Source of the DNA: an unidentified bacterial endosymbiont
GTDB lineage: Bacteria > Pseudomonadota > Gammaproteobacteria > Enterobacterales > Enterobacteriaceae
Assembly: GCF_918797525.1 (NCBI RefSeq)
Contig: NZ_OU963893.1
Span: 744,001 to 808,000, forward strand
Reading direction: 5' to 3'
Length of the DNA: 64,000 nucleotides
Notes under the pieces: generated by a model
What the model saw: only the letters and a program-made list of their open reading frames with translations
Told to the model about the DNA's origin: nothing
Database searches by the model: none
Made by a program: the position numbers and the translations under genes
Part shown: positions 10,872-21,901 of the stretch, in pieces
Layout of the letters: the number at the start of each line of letters is the position of its first letter
Numbering within the stretch: the stretch's first letter is position 1

Positions 10872-10883
10872 TCGGGATTATAG

Positions 10884-11279
<396 letters not shown>

Positions 11280-11308
11280 TCATTTCTGCTTACGCAGAAC
11301 GATTGGCG

Positions 11309-11334
11309 AAAAACCCGCTTCGGCGGGTTTTTTA
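11309..11334 (+). terminator. Rho-independent terminator of rplM-rpsI
   Basis: AAAACCCGC-TTCG-GCGGGTTTTTT: a stable stem with a tetraloop and T-tract, 30 bp after rpsI. Confidence 0.92.
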
Positions 11335-11585
11335 TGGATAATGTGCAGGTTATCCACAATATCGGTTCATCTCTCTCCTCTTTTTCCACATTTCCAGAAA
11401 CGCACACCACAAAGTCATCAAAATCTGGTAAACTATCATCCAATTTTCTGCCCAAATATCAGTGGATACACGATTTTTGTTCAAGTTTTGAACAATGTGT
11501 TTTCCCTGGGGTGGGCAATACATCATCTGGCTGGCCTCTGTTGGGCCGGTAGCAGTAAAAATTCTGAATATACCTGGAGGTTTTC
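11335..11585 (+). promoter_or_regulatory. sspA upstream region with perfect palindrome
   Basis: A/T-rich gap before sspA with no gene. At 11477-11495 there is a perfect inverted repeat, TTGTTCAA-GTT-TTGAACAA, which could be an operator or a leader hairpin. The sspA ribosome-binding site is CTGGAGG, seven bases before the ATG. Confidence 0.45.
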
Positions 11586-12225
11586 ATGGCTGTCGCTGCC
11601 AACAAACGTTCGGTAATGACGCTGTTTTCTGGTCCTACTGACATTTATAGCCATCAGGTTCGTATCGTGCTGGCCGAGAAGGGTGTCAGTTTTGAGATCG
11701 AGCATGTGGAAAAGGATAACCCGCCTCAGGATCTGATCGATCTCAATCCAAACCAGAGTGTACCGACGCTGGTTGATCGTGAGCTGACCCTGTGGGAATC
11801 CCGCATCATTATGGAATACCTGGATGAGCGTTTCCCGCATCCGCCGCTGATGCCTGTTTACCCTGTTGCGCGTGGTGAAAGCCGCCTGTACATGCAGCGT
11901 ATCGAGAAAGACTGGTATACGCTGATGAACGTTATCGTTAACGGCTCCTCATCTCAAGCCGATGCGGCACGTAAGCAACTGCGTGAAGAGCTGCTGGCAA
12001 TCGCGCCTGTGTTTGGTCAGAAAACCGTTCTTCCTGAGCGATGAATTCAGCCTGGTCGATTGCTACCTGGCGCCGCTGCTGTGGCGTCTGCCTACGCTGG
12101 GTGTTGAGTTCAGCGGCCCGGGCGCGAAAGAGCTGAAGGGCTACATGACCCGCGTCTTTGAACGCGACTCCTTCCTGGCATCCTTAACTGAACCGGAACG
12201 TGAAATGCGTCTCGGCCGAGGCTAA
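11586..12225 (+). pseudogene. sspA: Stringent starvation protein A, frameshifted
   Basis: Encodes an RNA polymerase-associated, GST-fold regulator of stationary-phase and acid-stress genes, about 212 residues in E. coli. Codons 1-145 are intact (N-terminal thioredoxin-like domain and most of the helical domain). A run of four A's at 12021-12024 holds one extra base: GGTCAGAAAACCG where GGTCAGAAACCG would keep the frame. Translation then stops at 12042-12044, giving 152 residues. Removing one A restores FGQKPFFLSDEFSLVDCYLAP and the rest of SspA, and the total span (640 nt) is exactly one base over 213 codons. It is either a real mutation or a homopolymer sequencing error. Confidence 0.88.
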
Positions 12226-12728
12226 TGACTGTGGAAATGTCACAACTCTCCCCACGCCGTCCGTATCTGCTGCGCGCATTCTATGAATGGCTGCTGGATA
12301 ATCAGCTCACGCCGCACCTGGTTGTGGATGTGACGTTGCCGGACGTGCAGGTTCCAATGGAATACGCACGTGACGGACAAATCGTGTTGAACATTGCTCC
12401 GCGTGCGGTAGGTAATCTGGAGCTGGCCAATGACGAAGTGCGTTTTAATGCGCGTTTCGGCGGCGTGCCGCGTCAGGTTTCCGTGCCTCTGGCTGCGGTA
12501 CTGGCTATTTACGCCCGTGAAAACGGGGCGGGGACCATGTTTGAGCCGGAAGCGGCTTACGACGAAGAGGTTGCCAGCCTGAATGATGACGATACAACCG
12601 ATGAACGCGAAAGCGACACGGTGATGTCGCTTATCGATGGCGATAAACCCGATCATCACGACGATAACGACCCTGATGACGATCCGCCGCCGCGCGGTGG
12701 GCGTCCGGCGCTGCGCGTTGTGAAATAA
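12225..12728 (+). CDS. sspB: ClpXP adaptor / stringent starvation protein B
   Basis: Adaptor that delivers ssrA-tagged and other substrates to ClpXP. The N-terminal Sm-like substrate-binding domain (about 5-115, PRRPYLLRAFYEWLLDNQLT) is nearly invariant. A long acidic, disordered linker rich in D/E/H follows, and the C-terminal ClpX-binding peptide GGRPALRVVK is intact. The ATG at 12225 overlaps the sspA stop; a second ATG at 12237 (MSQLSPRR) better matches the E. coli N-terminus and could be the true start. Expression probably depends on readthrough from sspA, so the sspA frameshift may affect it. Confidence 0.95.
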   Translation: MTVEMSQLSPRRPYLLRAFYEWLLDNQLTPHLVVDVTLPDVQVPMEYARDGQIVLNIAPRAVGNLELANDEVRFNARFGGVPRQVSVPLAAVLAIYARENGAGTMFEPEAAYDEEVASLNDDDTTDERESDTVMSLIDGDKPDHHDDNDPDDDPPPRGGRPALRVVK

Positions 12729-12730
12729 TC

Positions 12731-12754
12731 AAACAGGCCCATCGGGCCTGTTTT
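12731..12754 (+). terminator. Terminator of sspAB
   Basis: AAACAGGCCC-ATC-GGGCCTGTTTT: a strong stem with a T-run immediately after sspB. Confidence 0.9.
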
Positions 12755-12814
12755 GCTTTATAGTGATATCCACCTGCTGTACGCCGGGGATGTTTGCGGT
12801 ATTTATGCCTGAAA

Positions 12815-12840
12815 AGCCGGAGGGTAGTCACCCATCCGGC
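12815..12840. repeat. Palindrome between converging sspB and gltD
   Basis: GCCGGAGGG...CCCATCCGGC is a REP-like or terminator hairpin seven bases downstream of the gltD stop. It could end gltBD transcription on the minus strand. Confidence 0.5.
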
Positions 12841-12847
12841 CTAATTC

Positions 12848-14275
<1,428 letters not shown>

Positions 14276-17200
14276 TTACTGCGCCTGCACACGCAGCTCT
14301 GCTGCGCTACGACTACGGTGACCCAGGAGGGCTTTAACATCGCTGGACTTTGGTTTAACCAGCGCGAACTTTGAGGAGAACGCCGGCCAGTTCGCCAGGA
14401 TCTCTTCGCCGCGCGAAGAACCGGTATGCTGCACGTGTTCGGTAATCAAACCGCGCAGATGTTCTTCGTGGATAGCCAGGGACTCCACGTCCAGCACTTC
14501 AACCAGTTCCGGGTTCACGCGTTTGCGGAAATCGCCGCTTTCATCCAGTACGTAGGCGAAGCCGCCCGTCATACCGGCGCCGAAGTTCACCCCGGTTTTG
14601 CCCAGTACGCAGACAATACCGCCCGTCATGTATTCACAGCCGTTATCGCCGATACCTTCCACCACGGTGATAGCTCCGGAGTTACGCACCGCAAAACGTT
14701 CCCCCGCACGGCCTGCCGCAAACAGACGGCCGCCGGTGGCGCCGTACAGACAGGTGTTACCGATGATGCTGGCATCACAGCTGCGAAAAGCAGAACCGAC
14801 CGGTGGACGCACCGCCAGCAGACCGCCTGCCATGCCTTTGCCGACGTAGTCATTGGCATCGCCGGTAAGGATAAGCTCCACGCCGCCCGCGTTCCAGACG
14901 CCGAAGCTCTGGCCCGCAGTACCGCTGAAGTGCGCGGTAATCGGATCGGCTGCCAGACCCTGGTCACCGTGCGTCTGGGCAATGTAACCGGAGAGCGATG
15001 CGCCGACGGAGCGATCGGTGTTGCGGATATCAAACCAGAATGTTTTGCTCTGCTTAGCATCCACGTACGATTTTGCCTGCTGCAATAGCTGCGCGTTCAG
15101 GACACCGTTATCAAACGGCGGGTTCTTCTCAGTGCAGAACACCGCTTTGCCAGGATGCGGCTCTGCCGTTTCCAGCAGTTTCGACAGCTCAAGCTTCTGC
15201 TGTTTGGCAGTGAAACCGTCCAGCTCTTTGAGCAGGTCGGTACGGCCAATCAGGTCTACCAGGCGTTTAACACCCAGCTGCGCCATCAGTTCGCGGGTCT
15301 CGCGGGCGATGAAGTCAAAGTAGTTGGTCACTTTAAACGGCAGGCCGTGGTAGTGGTTCTTACGCAGTTTTTCGTCCTGGGTTGCCACACCGGTTGCGCA
15401 GTTGTTCAGGTGGCAAATACGCAGGTATTTACAGCCGAGCGCAACCATTGGGCCGGTACCAAAGCCGAAGCTCTCTGCGCCCAGGATCGCGGCTTTAATG
15501 ATATCAAGACCGGTTTTCAGACCGCCGTCCACCTGCAGACGGATCTTATGACGCAGACCGTTCGCCACCAGCGCCTGCTGGGTTTCCACCAGGCCGAGCT
15601 CCCACGGGCAACCCGCGTATTTCACAGAAGAGAGCGGGCTTGCGCCGGTCCCCCCGTCGTAACCGGCAATGGTGATTAGGTCGGCGTAGGCTTTTGCCAC
15701 CCCGGTGGCAATGGTGCCGACGCCCGGTTCGGAAACCAGCTTCACGGAGATCATCGCTTTCGGGTTGACCTGTTTCAGGTCGAAAATTAGCTGCGCCAAA
15801 TCCTCGATAGAGTAGATATCGTGGTGCGGCGGCGGGGAGATCAGCGTCACGCCCGGCACCGAGTAGCGCAGTTTGGCGATGTACGGGGTGACTTTATCAC
15901 CCGGCAACTGACCGCCTTCGCCCGGTTTAGCACCCTGAGCGACTTTAATCTGAATCACGTCGGCGCTGACCAGATACGCTGGCGTCACGCCAAAGCGACC
16001 GGACGCCACCTGCTTAATACGGGACACTTTGTTGGTACCATAACGGGCAGGATCTTCACCGCCTTCACCGGAGTTGGAGTTTCCGCCGATGCTGTTCATC
16101 GCCTCAGCCAGCGCTTCGTGCGCCTCCGGGCTCAGCGCGCCGATAGACATCGCCGCCGTATCGAAGCGTTTGAACAGCTCAGACGCCGGCTCTACGTCGT
16201 CGATGCTGACGGCTTCATCGCCCGGGTTGATCGCTAACAGATCGCGTAGTGTCGCCGCCGGACGGTTATTCACCAGCTCCGCATACTGCTGATAATCGTG
16301 GTACTCGCCGCTCTGCACCGCCTGTTGCAGCGTGCGTACGACGTCCGGGTTGTAGGCGTGGTATTCACCGCCGTGAACGTATTTCAGCAGACCGCCCTGG
16401 TCCAGCGGCTTGCGTGCCAGCCAGGCGCGTTTCGACAGGTTCATCAGATCCTGCTGGAAGTCAGCAAAACTCGCGCCGCCGATACGGCTTATCACGCCCT
16501 GGAAGCACAGGTTCGCCACATCATCATGCAGACCGACCGCTTCAAACAGCTTCGAGCAGCGGTAAGAGGCGATGGTCGAGATGCCCATTTTGGACATGAT
16601 CTTGTACAGACCTTTATTGATGCCGTTACGGTAGTTCAGCATCACTGCGCGATACGCTTTGTCGATCGCGCGGGTATCCACCAGGCGCGCCAGCGTTTCG
16701 TAGGCCAGATACGGATAGATCGCCGTCGCGCCAAAGCCTAACAGCACGGCAAAGTGGTGCGGGTCGCGGGCGCTTGCGGTTTCTACAATGATGTTGGCGT
16801 CGCAGCGCAGGCTCTTATCTACCAGACGGGTCTGAATAGCCCCCACCGCCATTGGCGCAGGTACCGGCAGACGGTTTTTCGCAATATTACGATCAGACAA
16901 CACCAGCAGAACCGTACCGTTACGCACCATCTGTTCGGCCTGGTCACACAGCGCATTCACCGTCTCTTCGAGGGTCGATTCGGTCACGTCGAAGGTAATG
17001 TCGAGCGTGTCGGCGCGGTAGTGCTCCTCTTGCATGGTGGTGAGCTGCTTGAAATCGGAGTAGAGCAGGATCGGCGACTTAAAGGTCAGACGATGCGCCT
17101 GGCCTTCTGCCTCGCAGAAGACGTTCATCTCGCGACCGATGCTGGTCGCCAGCGACATGACGTGGGCTTCACGCAGTGGATCGATTGGCGGGTTGGTCAC

Positions 17201-18736
17201 CTGTGCAAACTGCTGACGGAAGTAGTCGTAAATAATGCGCGGCTGGCTGGAGAGCACGGCAAACGGGGTATCGTCACCCATTGAACCGACCGCTTCCTGA
17301 CCGTTTTCACCGAGCACGCGGATTACCGAGTCCAGCTCTTCCGCACTGTAATTAAACTGTTTCTGGAAGCTCGCGAGGGTATCGTCGTCCAGTTCGCGGC
17401 TGCCGACCTCTTCGTCCGGCAGATCTTCGAATGGCACCAGACGGCGAACGTTTTTCTCCATCCACTCTTTGTACGGATGGCGGCTTTTCAGATCATCATC
17501 GGTTTCGGCAGAGTGCAGAATACGCCCGCCGCGAGTGTCGATAACCATCAGTTCGCCCGGTCCTACGCGGCCTTTTTCGACCACTTCATCAGGCTGGTAA
17601 TCCCAAATACCCACTTCAGAGGCGCAGGTAATGAGCTTGTCTTTGGTGATGACGTAGCGCGCCGGACGCAGACCGTTACGATCCAGGTTACAGGCGGCAA
17701 AACGACCGTCGGACATGACGATGCCCGCCGGGCCATCCCACGGCTCCATGTGCATGGAGTTGAAGTCAAAGAACGCACGCAGCTCCGGATCCATATCCGG
17801 GTTGTTCTGCCAGGCCGGTGGCACCAGCAGACGCATGGCGCGAACGATATCCATCCCGCCCGCCAGCAGCAGTTCCAGCATGTTGTCCATTGAGCTGGAG
17901 TCAGAGCCGGTTTCGTTCACAAACGGCGCGGCATCGTGCAGGTCAGGGATCAGTGGCGTCTGGAATTTATAGGTACGGGCGCGTGCCCACTGACGGTTCC
18001 CGGTGATGGTGTTAATTTCGCCGTTGTGCGCCAGATAGCGGAACGGCTGAGCCAGCGGCCAGCGTGGAACGGTATTGGTGGAGAAGCGCTGATGGAACAG
18101 GCAAATAGCCGATTCCAGACGCAGGTCTGCGAGGTCCAGGTAGAAGCGTGGCAGGTCAGCCGGCATACACAGACCTTTATAGATGTTCACCAGGTTGGAA
18201 AGGCTACAAACGTAGAACTCTTTATCGTCCTGGAGACGTTTTTCAATGCGGCGACGGGCGATAAACAAGCGACGTTCCATATCGCGCGGACGCCAGCCCG
18301 CAGGCGCATTAACAAAAATCTGTTCAATACGAGGCAGCGAGGAGAGGGCGATTTCACCGAGCACCCCTTCATTGGTTGGTACATCGCGCCAGCCAACAAT
18401 AGACAGGGTTTCACGCTGAAGTTCTTCTTCGACGATGCGGCGTGAGGCGGCAGCTTTTTCAGGATCCTGGTTCAGGAACAGCATACCGACAGCGTAGTTT
18501 TTGGCTAAACGCCAGCCGCGCTCTTCCGCCACGATGCGGAAGAAACGATCCGGTTTTTGCAGCAGCAGACCGCAACCGTCGCCGGTTTTACCATCAGCCA
18601 GGATGGCGCCACGGTGCTGCATACGGGCCAGTGCGTGAATAGCAGTACGCACTACCTTGTGGCTAGGTTCGCCTTCTATGTGGGCGATCAGGCCGAAACC
18701 ACAGTTATCCTTCTCAAGGGATTTATCGTACAACAT
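14276..18736 (-). CDS. gltB: Glutamate synthase (NADPH) large subunit
   Basis: Alpha subunit of GOGAT (1486 residues), which makes two glutamates from glutamine and 2-oxoglutarate. The start MLYDKSLEKDNCGFG gives an 11-residue propeptide before the catalytic Cys12, the amidotransferase nucleophile, as in E. coli. The Ntn-type glutaminase domain (about 12-420) is followed by a central domain, the FMN-binding synthase barrel (about 790-1170, including GGEDPARYG and GYDGGTGASPLSS), a CHLNNCATGVATQ segment for the 3Fe-4S cluster, and the C-terminal beta-helix (GGRLFAAGRAGERF). The very long opposite-strand frames here are codon-bias shadows. Confidence 0.98.
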   Translation of the reverse strand: MLYDKSLEKDNCGFGLIAHIEGEPSHKVVRTAIHALARMQHRGAILADGKTGDGCGLLLQKPDRFFRIVAEERGWRLAKNYAVGMLFLNQDPEKAAASRRIVEEELQRETLSIVGWRDVPTNEGVLGEIALSSLPRIEQIFVNAPAGWRPRDMERRLFIARRRIEKRLQDDKEFYVCSLSNLVNIYKGLCMPADLPRFYLDLADLRLESAICLFHQRFSTNTVPRWPLAQPFRYLAHNGEINTITGNRQWARARTYKFQTPLIPDLHDAAPFVNETGSDSSSMDNMLELLLAGGMDIVRAMRLLVPPAWQNNPDMDPELRAFFDFNSMHMEPWDGPAGIVMSDGRFAACNLDRNGLRPARYVITKDKLITCASEVGIWDYQPDEVVEKGRVGPGELMVIDTRGGRILHSAETDDDLKSRHPYKEWMEKNVRRLVPFEDLPDEEVGSRELDDDTLASFQKQFNYSAEELDSVIRVLGENGQEAVGSMGDDTPFAVLSSQPRIIYDYFRQQFAQVTNPPIDPLREAHVMSLATSIGREMNVFCEAEGQAHRLTFKSPILLYSDFKQLTTMQEEHYRADTLDITFDVTESTLEETVNALCDQAEQMVRNGTVLLVLSDRNIAKNRLPVPAPMAVGAIQTRLVDKSLRCDANIIVETASARDPHHFAVLLGFGATAIYPYLAYETLARLVDTRAIDKAYRAVMLNYRNGINKGLYKIMSKMGISTIASYRCSKLFEAVGLHDDVANLCFQGVISRIGGASFADFQQDLMNLSKRAWLARKPLDQGGLLKYVHGGEYHAYNPDVVRTLQQAVQSGEYHDYQQYAELVNNRPAATLRDLLAINPGDEAVSIDDVEPASELFKRFDTAAMSIGALSPEAHEALAEAMNSIGGNSNSGEGGEDPARYGTNKVSRIKQVASGRFGVTPAYLVSADVIQIKVAQGAKPGEGGQLPGDKVTPYIAKLRYSVPGVTLISPPPHHDIYSIEDLAQLIFDLKQVNPKAMISVKLVSEPGVGTIATGVAKAYADLITIAGYDGGTGASPLSSVKYAGCPWELGLVETQQALVANGLRHKIRLQVDGGLKTGLDIIKAAILGAESFGFGTGPMVALGCKYLRICHLNNCATGVATQDEKLRKNHYHGLPFKVTNYFDFIARETRELMAQLGVKRLVDLIGRTDLLKELDGFTAKQQKLELSKLLETAEPHPGKAVFCTEKNPPFDNGVLNAQLLQQAKSYVDAKQSKTFWFDIRNTDRSVGASLSGYIAQTHGDQGLAADPITAHFSGTAGQSFGVWNAGGVELILTGDANDYVGKGMAGGLLAVRPPVGSAFRSCDASIIGNTCLYGATGGRLFAAGRAGERFAVRNSGAITVVEGIGDNGCEYMTGGIVCVLGKTGVNFGAGMTGGFAYVLDESGDFRKRVNPELVEVLDVESLAIHEEHLRGLITEHVQHTGSSRGEEILANWPAFSSKFALVKPKSSDVKALLGHRSRSAAELRVQAQ

Positions 18737-19421
18737 ATCAGTGAACCTCCCCAGGCTCGTCGGGCTTCCTACTGAACTTAACCGTGGCGCACAGGCACAG
18801 AAAGAGCATGGCGACGGGGTTTGCGTGTCATACGCGTACCTCGCATTCGCCCTCTTTTCATCCTTTCGCGCAGGTAAACAAGTTTGAGGACTTGCTTCAG
18901 AGGGAATCTCAATTACTGCATAAATATGATGAGCAGGCCGCTCATCCAGAAAGCTTCCAGCGGATTTCCAACTTATCGGGAATTAGTACCCAGGTCAAAT
19001 GGCCAACTTATTTATACAAAAATGTGCTAAAGTGCTTTTATGTTATTGTAATATAATGATATTTAACTATATTTACATCCGCGGAGCCACCCGGAAAGGG
19101 ATAGGGGAGTGTGATCTTACTCACTATAGGTAAGCGGTATTATCAATGCAGCATGCTGAATAGCTGATTCATGGCAGAATAATAATCTGGTGGTAGGGTG
19201 AAACCCGCATAAAGTTACTGTTTTTCAGTGTTGGCGCTATAAATGAAAAATACCCTCAGAACATAAGGAAAAGTAATCACGTTTAGCGTGAATGAAATTG
19301 CGGTAATCTTGATTATTTATTCAAAAGGTAAAGGCCATCCAGGGCGATTGATCCAGGTCATCGCCGACAGAGGCTAAAAGTGGCAGGCTTGTCCCCTTTC
19401 TTCGGGACGGTCTATCAGGTT
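18737..19421. promoter_or_regulatory. gltB-yhcC divergent regulatory region with CRP-like site
   Basis: A 685-bp gap without a convincing gene. It becomes strongly A/T-rich from about 18990 to 19330, as expected for Lrp/IHF-controlled gltBDF regulatory DNA in E. coli. At 19110-19125 the sequence TGTGA-TCTTAC-TCACT closely fits the CRP consensus (TGTGA-N6-TCACA). The short frames here do not resemble proteins I know. Lrp and IHF involvement is inferred from E. coli, not read from motifs. Confidence 0.5.
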
Positions 19422-20363
19422 ATGCAGTTACAGAAATTAGTCAATATGTTTGGTGGGGATCTTTTGCAGCGTTACGGGCAAAAGGTGCATAAGCTGACGC
19501 TGCATGGCGGATTTAGCTGCCCGAATCGCGATGGCACCATCGGGCGCGGCGGCTGTACTTTCTGTAACGTGGCTTCATTTGCCGACGAAGCGCAGCAGCA
19601 ACATTCGATTGCGGAGCAACTGGCGTATCAGGCGAGGCTGGTGAACCGGGCTAAGCGGTACCTGGCTTATTTTCAGGCCTACACCAGCACATGGGCGGAA
19701 GTACAGGTCCTGCGCTCGATGTATCAGCAGGCGGTGAGCCAGGCGAATATCGTGGGGCTGTGCGTCGGGACGCGCCCGGACTGCGTGCCGGATGCGGTGC
19801 TGGATCTGCTCTGCGAGTATAAAGAGCAGGGATACGAGGTCTGGCTGGAGCTGGGGTTACAGACCGCTCATGACAAAACGCTGCACCGGATCAATCGCGG
19901 ACATGATTTCGCCTGCTACCAGCGCACCACGCGTCTTGCCCGTCAGCGCGGGCTAAAGGTCTGCTCACATCTGATTGTGGGTCTGCCTGGCGAAGGGCAG
20001 CGGCACGGTCTGCAGACGCTGGAACAAGTGGTTGAAACAGGCGTTGACGGTATCAAGCTGCATCCGTTGCACATTGTAAAGGGCAGCATTATGGCGAAAG
20101 CCTGGGAAGCCGGGAGGTTATGCGGGATTGAGCTCGACGACTATACGGTGACCGCAGGGGAGATGATTCGCCACACACCGGCGGACGTTATCTACCACCG
20201 CATTTCCGCCAGCGCACGGCGTCCCACGCTTCTCGCGCCGCTCTGGTGTGAGAATCGCTGGACGGGGATGGTAGCGCTTGACTGCTATCTGCACCAGCAC
20301 GGCGTACAGGGGTCGGCCTTGGGGCGTCCGTGGGTGCCTCGCTTACCGACGACGACCGCCTAG
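19422..20363 (+). CDS. yhcC: Radical SAM protein YhcC
   Basis: Member of the YhcC radical-SAM family; its reaction is not established. The start MQLQKLVNMFGGDL matches the E. coli protein (309 residues); an in-frame GTG 14 codons upstream is less likely. The Fe-S cysteines lie in the unusual long spacing C-x11-C-x2-C (CPNRDGTIGRGGCTFC, about residues 33-48), followed by the SAM/TIM-barrel region and the motif VGLCVGTRPDCVPD. The C-terminus (GRPWVPRLPTTTA) diverges from the E. coli ending and abuts a kinase remnant, near a synteny break. In E. coli arcB follows directly. Confidence 0.92.
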   Translation: MQLQKLVNMFGGDLLQRYGQKVHKLTLHGGFSCPNRDGTIGRGGCTFCNVASFADEAQQQHSIAEQLAYQARLVNRAKRYLAYFQAYTSTWAEVQVLRSMYQQAVSQANIVGLCVGTRPDCVPDAVLDLLCEYKEQGYEVWLELGLQTAHDKTLHRINRGHDFACYQRTTRLARQRGLKVCSHLIVGLPGEGQRHGLQTLEQVVETGVDGIKLHPLHIVKGSIMAKAWEAGRLCGIELDDYTVTAGEMIRHTPADVIYHRISASARRPTLLAPLWCENRWTGMVALDCYLHQHGVQGSALGRPWVPRLPTTTA

Positions 20364-20383
20364 CAAACGGCCCAGTATGGGGG

Positions 20384-20754
20384 TATCCTGGAATGCTGAC
20401 GGCGGCGGTATGTGGCGAACTGTTTGCCTCACCGAGCGTCGACGCGGTGCTCAATGCGATTGTGGCCGTGACGGGTGATCGGGGCTGCCTGCTGGTGGTG
20501 AAAAATTACACCGGCGACCGGCTGAACTTCGGCCTGGCGGCAGAGAAGGCTAAGCGCTACGGGCTGAAGGTCGAGATGGTGATTGTGGCGGACGATATTG
20601 CCCTGCCGGACAACAAACAGGCGCTGAGGCAACGGCGAAAATGGTGAAAGCCGGGGCGGGGCGTTCATCATATGTGAATAAAGAGAATCTGGACGGGGTG
20701 ATGGATCCGGGGGTGGTTGCGGTGGCGGAAGTATTTACTATATTGGCGCAGTAG
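20384..20754 (+). pseudogene. Remnant of single-chain dihydroxyacetone kinase (DhaK/DhaL)
   Basis: Two pieces of an ATP-dependent dihydroxyacetone kinase remain. From about 20390 to 20626, GMLTAAVCGELFASPSVDAV through DDIALPDNKQ matches the N-terminal DhaK domain near residues 75-155 of the Citrobacter-type enzyme. After a frame change near 20630, AGAGRSSYVNKENLDGVMDP and AVAEVFTILAQ with a stop at 20752-20754 match the extreme C-terminus of the DhaL domain. The first roughly 70 residues and about 370 internal residues are missing, so the gene is dead. It lies at the edge of the relocated ahr-lptG block. Confidence 0.82.
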
Positions 20755-20762
20755 AAAAGTAG

Positions 20763-20790
20763 GCCGGGTAAGGCGAAGCCGCCACCCGGC
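20763..20790. repeat. REP-like extragenic palindrome
   Basis: GCCGGGTAAGGCGAAGCC followed by GCCACCCGGC, the typical enterobacterial REP sequence. It lies between the kinase remnant and the 3' end of ahr. Confidence 0.85.
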
Positions 20791-20799
20791 ACATTCACG

Positions 20800-21819
20800 T
20801 TAAAAATCCGCTTTTAGCACCACGCGGTAACGGGCTTTGCCGTCTCGCACGTGCTGGAGCGCTTCGTTGATTTTCGACATCGGATACAGCTCGGTGGTTG
20901 GCGTTACTTTAGTGCGTCCGGCAAACTTCATCAGCTTGCGCAACTCGAATGGCGTACCGGTTGCAGAGCCGGATACGCTGCGATCGCCGCCGATCAGGGT
21001 AAACGCCGGAACCGGCAGCGGCTTCAGTACCGCACCCACGGTGTGGAAATTACCGCCATAGGCCAGCGCTTCAAAGTACGGCTGCCAGTCGAGATCGACG
21101 TTGACGGTGTTGATGATCAGATCGAACTGACCCGCAAGAGCGTTCAGGGCCTGCGGATCGCGGCTGTTCACCACTTTATCTGCACCCATCGCCAGCACTT
21201 CTTGCTCTTTCGCCGGGTTCGAACTGAACGCGGTAACTTCGCAGCCCATGGCGTGGAGCAGTTTGATGGCAATATGTCCCAGACCGCCAATACCAATCAC
21301 GCCCACGCGGCTGGTGGCGGTGACATGGTGCATCAGCAGCGGTTTAAAGACGGTGATCCCACCGCAAAGCAGCGGGCCTGCGGATTCAATACCAATGCTG
21401 TCCGGCAGCGGGATAACCCATTGCCAGTCGGCACGCAGTTTATCGGCGAAACCACCCTTGTTCAGGATGGTGGGGACGGAGCCTTCAAGGCAGTTGATCT
21501 GGTTGCCGCTGATACAGGCATCGCAATGACCACAGCTACGCGCCGTCCAGCCAATGCCCACACGCTGGCCGATCTTCAGCCCTTTATCCTGCGCGGCGCT
21601 ACCGAGCGCCACAACGTGACCGATAACTTCGTGTCCGGCAACCAACGGATACTGTGAGAAACCCCATTCGTTGTCGATCATCGACAGATCGGAGTGGCAA
21701 ATTCCGCAGTAATCGACCTTTACTTCGACGTCTTCTGCTTTTAAATCGCCTGCATCGTACTCGTACAGTTCAAGTTCTGCACCCGCCTGCGGTGCGGCGT
21801 AGCTTTTTATCTTCGACAT
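20800..21819 (-). CDS. ahr: NADPH-dependent aldehyde reductase Ahr (YjgB)
   Basis: Zinc-dependent medium-chain alcohol dehydrogenase family member (339 residues, same as E. coli) that reduces a broad range of aldehydes with NADPH. The catalytic zinc site CGICHSDL (about 38-45) with GHEVIGHV (about 62-69), the structural zinc cysteines [15 protein letters not shown] (about 96-110) and the nucleotide fold GIGGLGHIA (about 176-184) are all intact. In E. coli ahr maps near leuX at 96 min; here it lies beside yjgM between yhcC and arcB. Confidence 0.95.
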   Translation of the reverse strand: MSKIKSYAAPQAGAELELYEYDAGDLKAEDVEVKVDYCGICHSDLSMIDNEWGFSQYPLVAGHEVIGHVVALGSAAQDKGLKIGQRVGIGWTARSCGHCDACISGNQINCLEGSVPTILNKGGFADKLRADWQWVIPLPDSIGIESAGPLLCGGITVFKPLLMHHVTATSRVGVIGIGGLGHIAIKLLHAMGCEVTAFSSNPAKEQEVLAMGADKVVNSRDPQALNALAGQFDLIINTVNVDLDWQPYFEALAYGGNFHTVGAVLKPLPVPAFTLIGGDRSVSGSATGTPFELRKLMKFAGRTKVTPTTELYPMSKINEALQHVRDGKARYRVVLKADF

Positions 21820-21901
21820 CGTATTTCCCCGTTATGGTGTGAACAGAAAGTGTAGAGCATTCAGTTTACAGACGCTTAACAGAAGACGGCAGGAACACGT
21901 T

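Noticed and set aside
11962..12225. A separate 87-codon gene after sspA
   Set aside because: Its sequence is the C-terminal part of SspA in the +1 frame. One extra base explains it, so it is listed with sspA.
14426..18445. Many long open frames on the plus strand opposite gltB (up to 220 codons)
   Set aside because: They mirror the codon bias of a highly conserved gene on the other strand, have no ribosome-binding sites and resemble no protein family.
20330..20647. A functional 105-residue gene after yhcC
   Set aside because: It is the middle of a DhaK domain with foreign sequence at both ends, so it is treated as a remnant.
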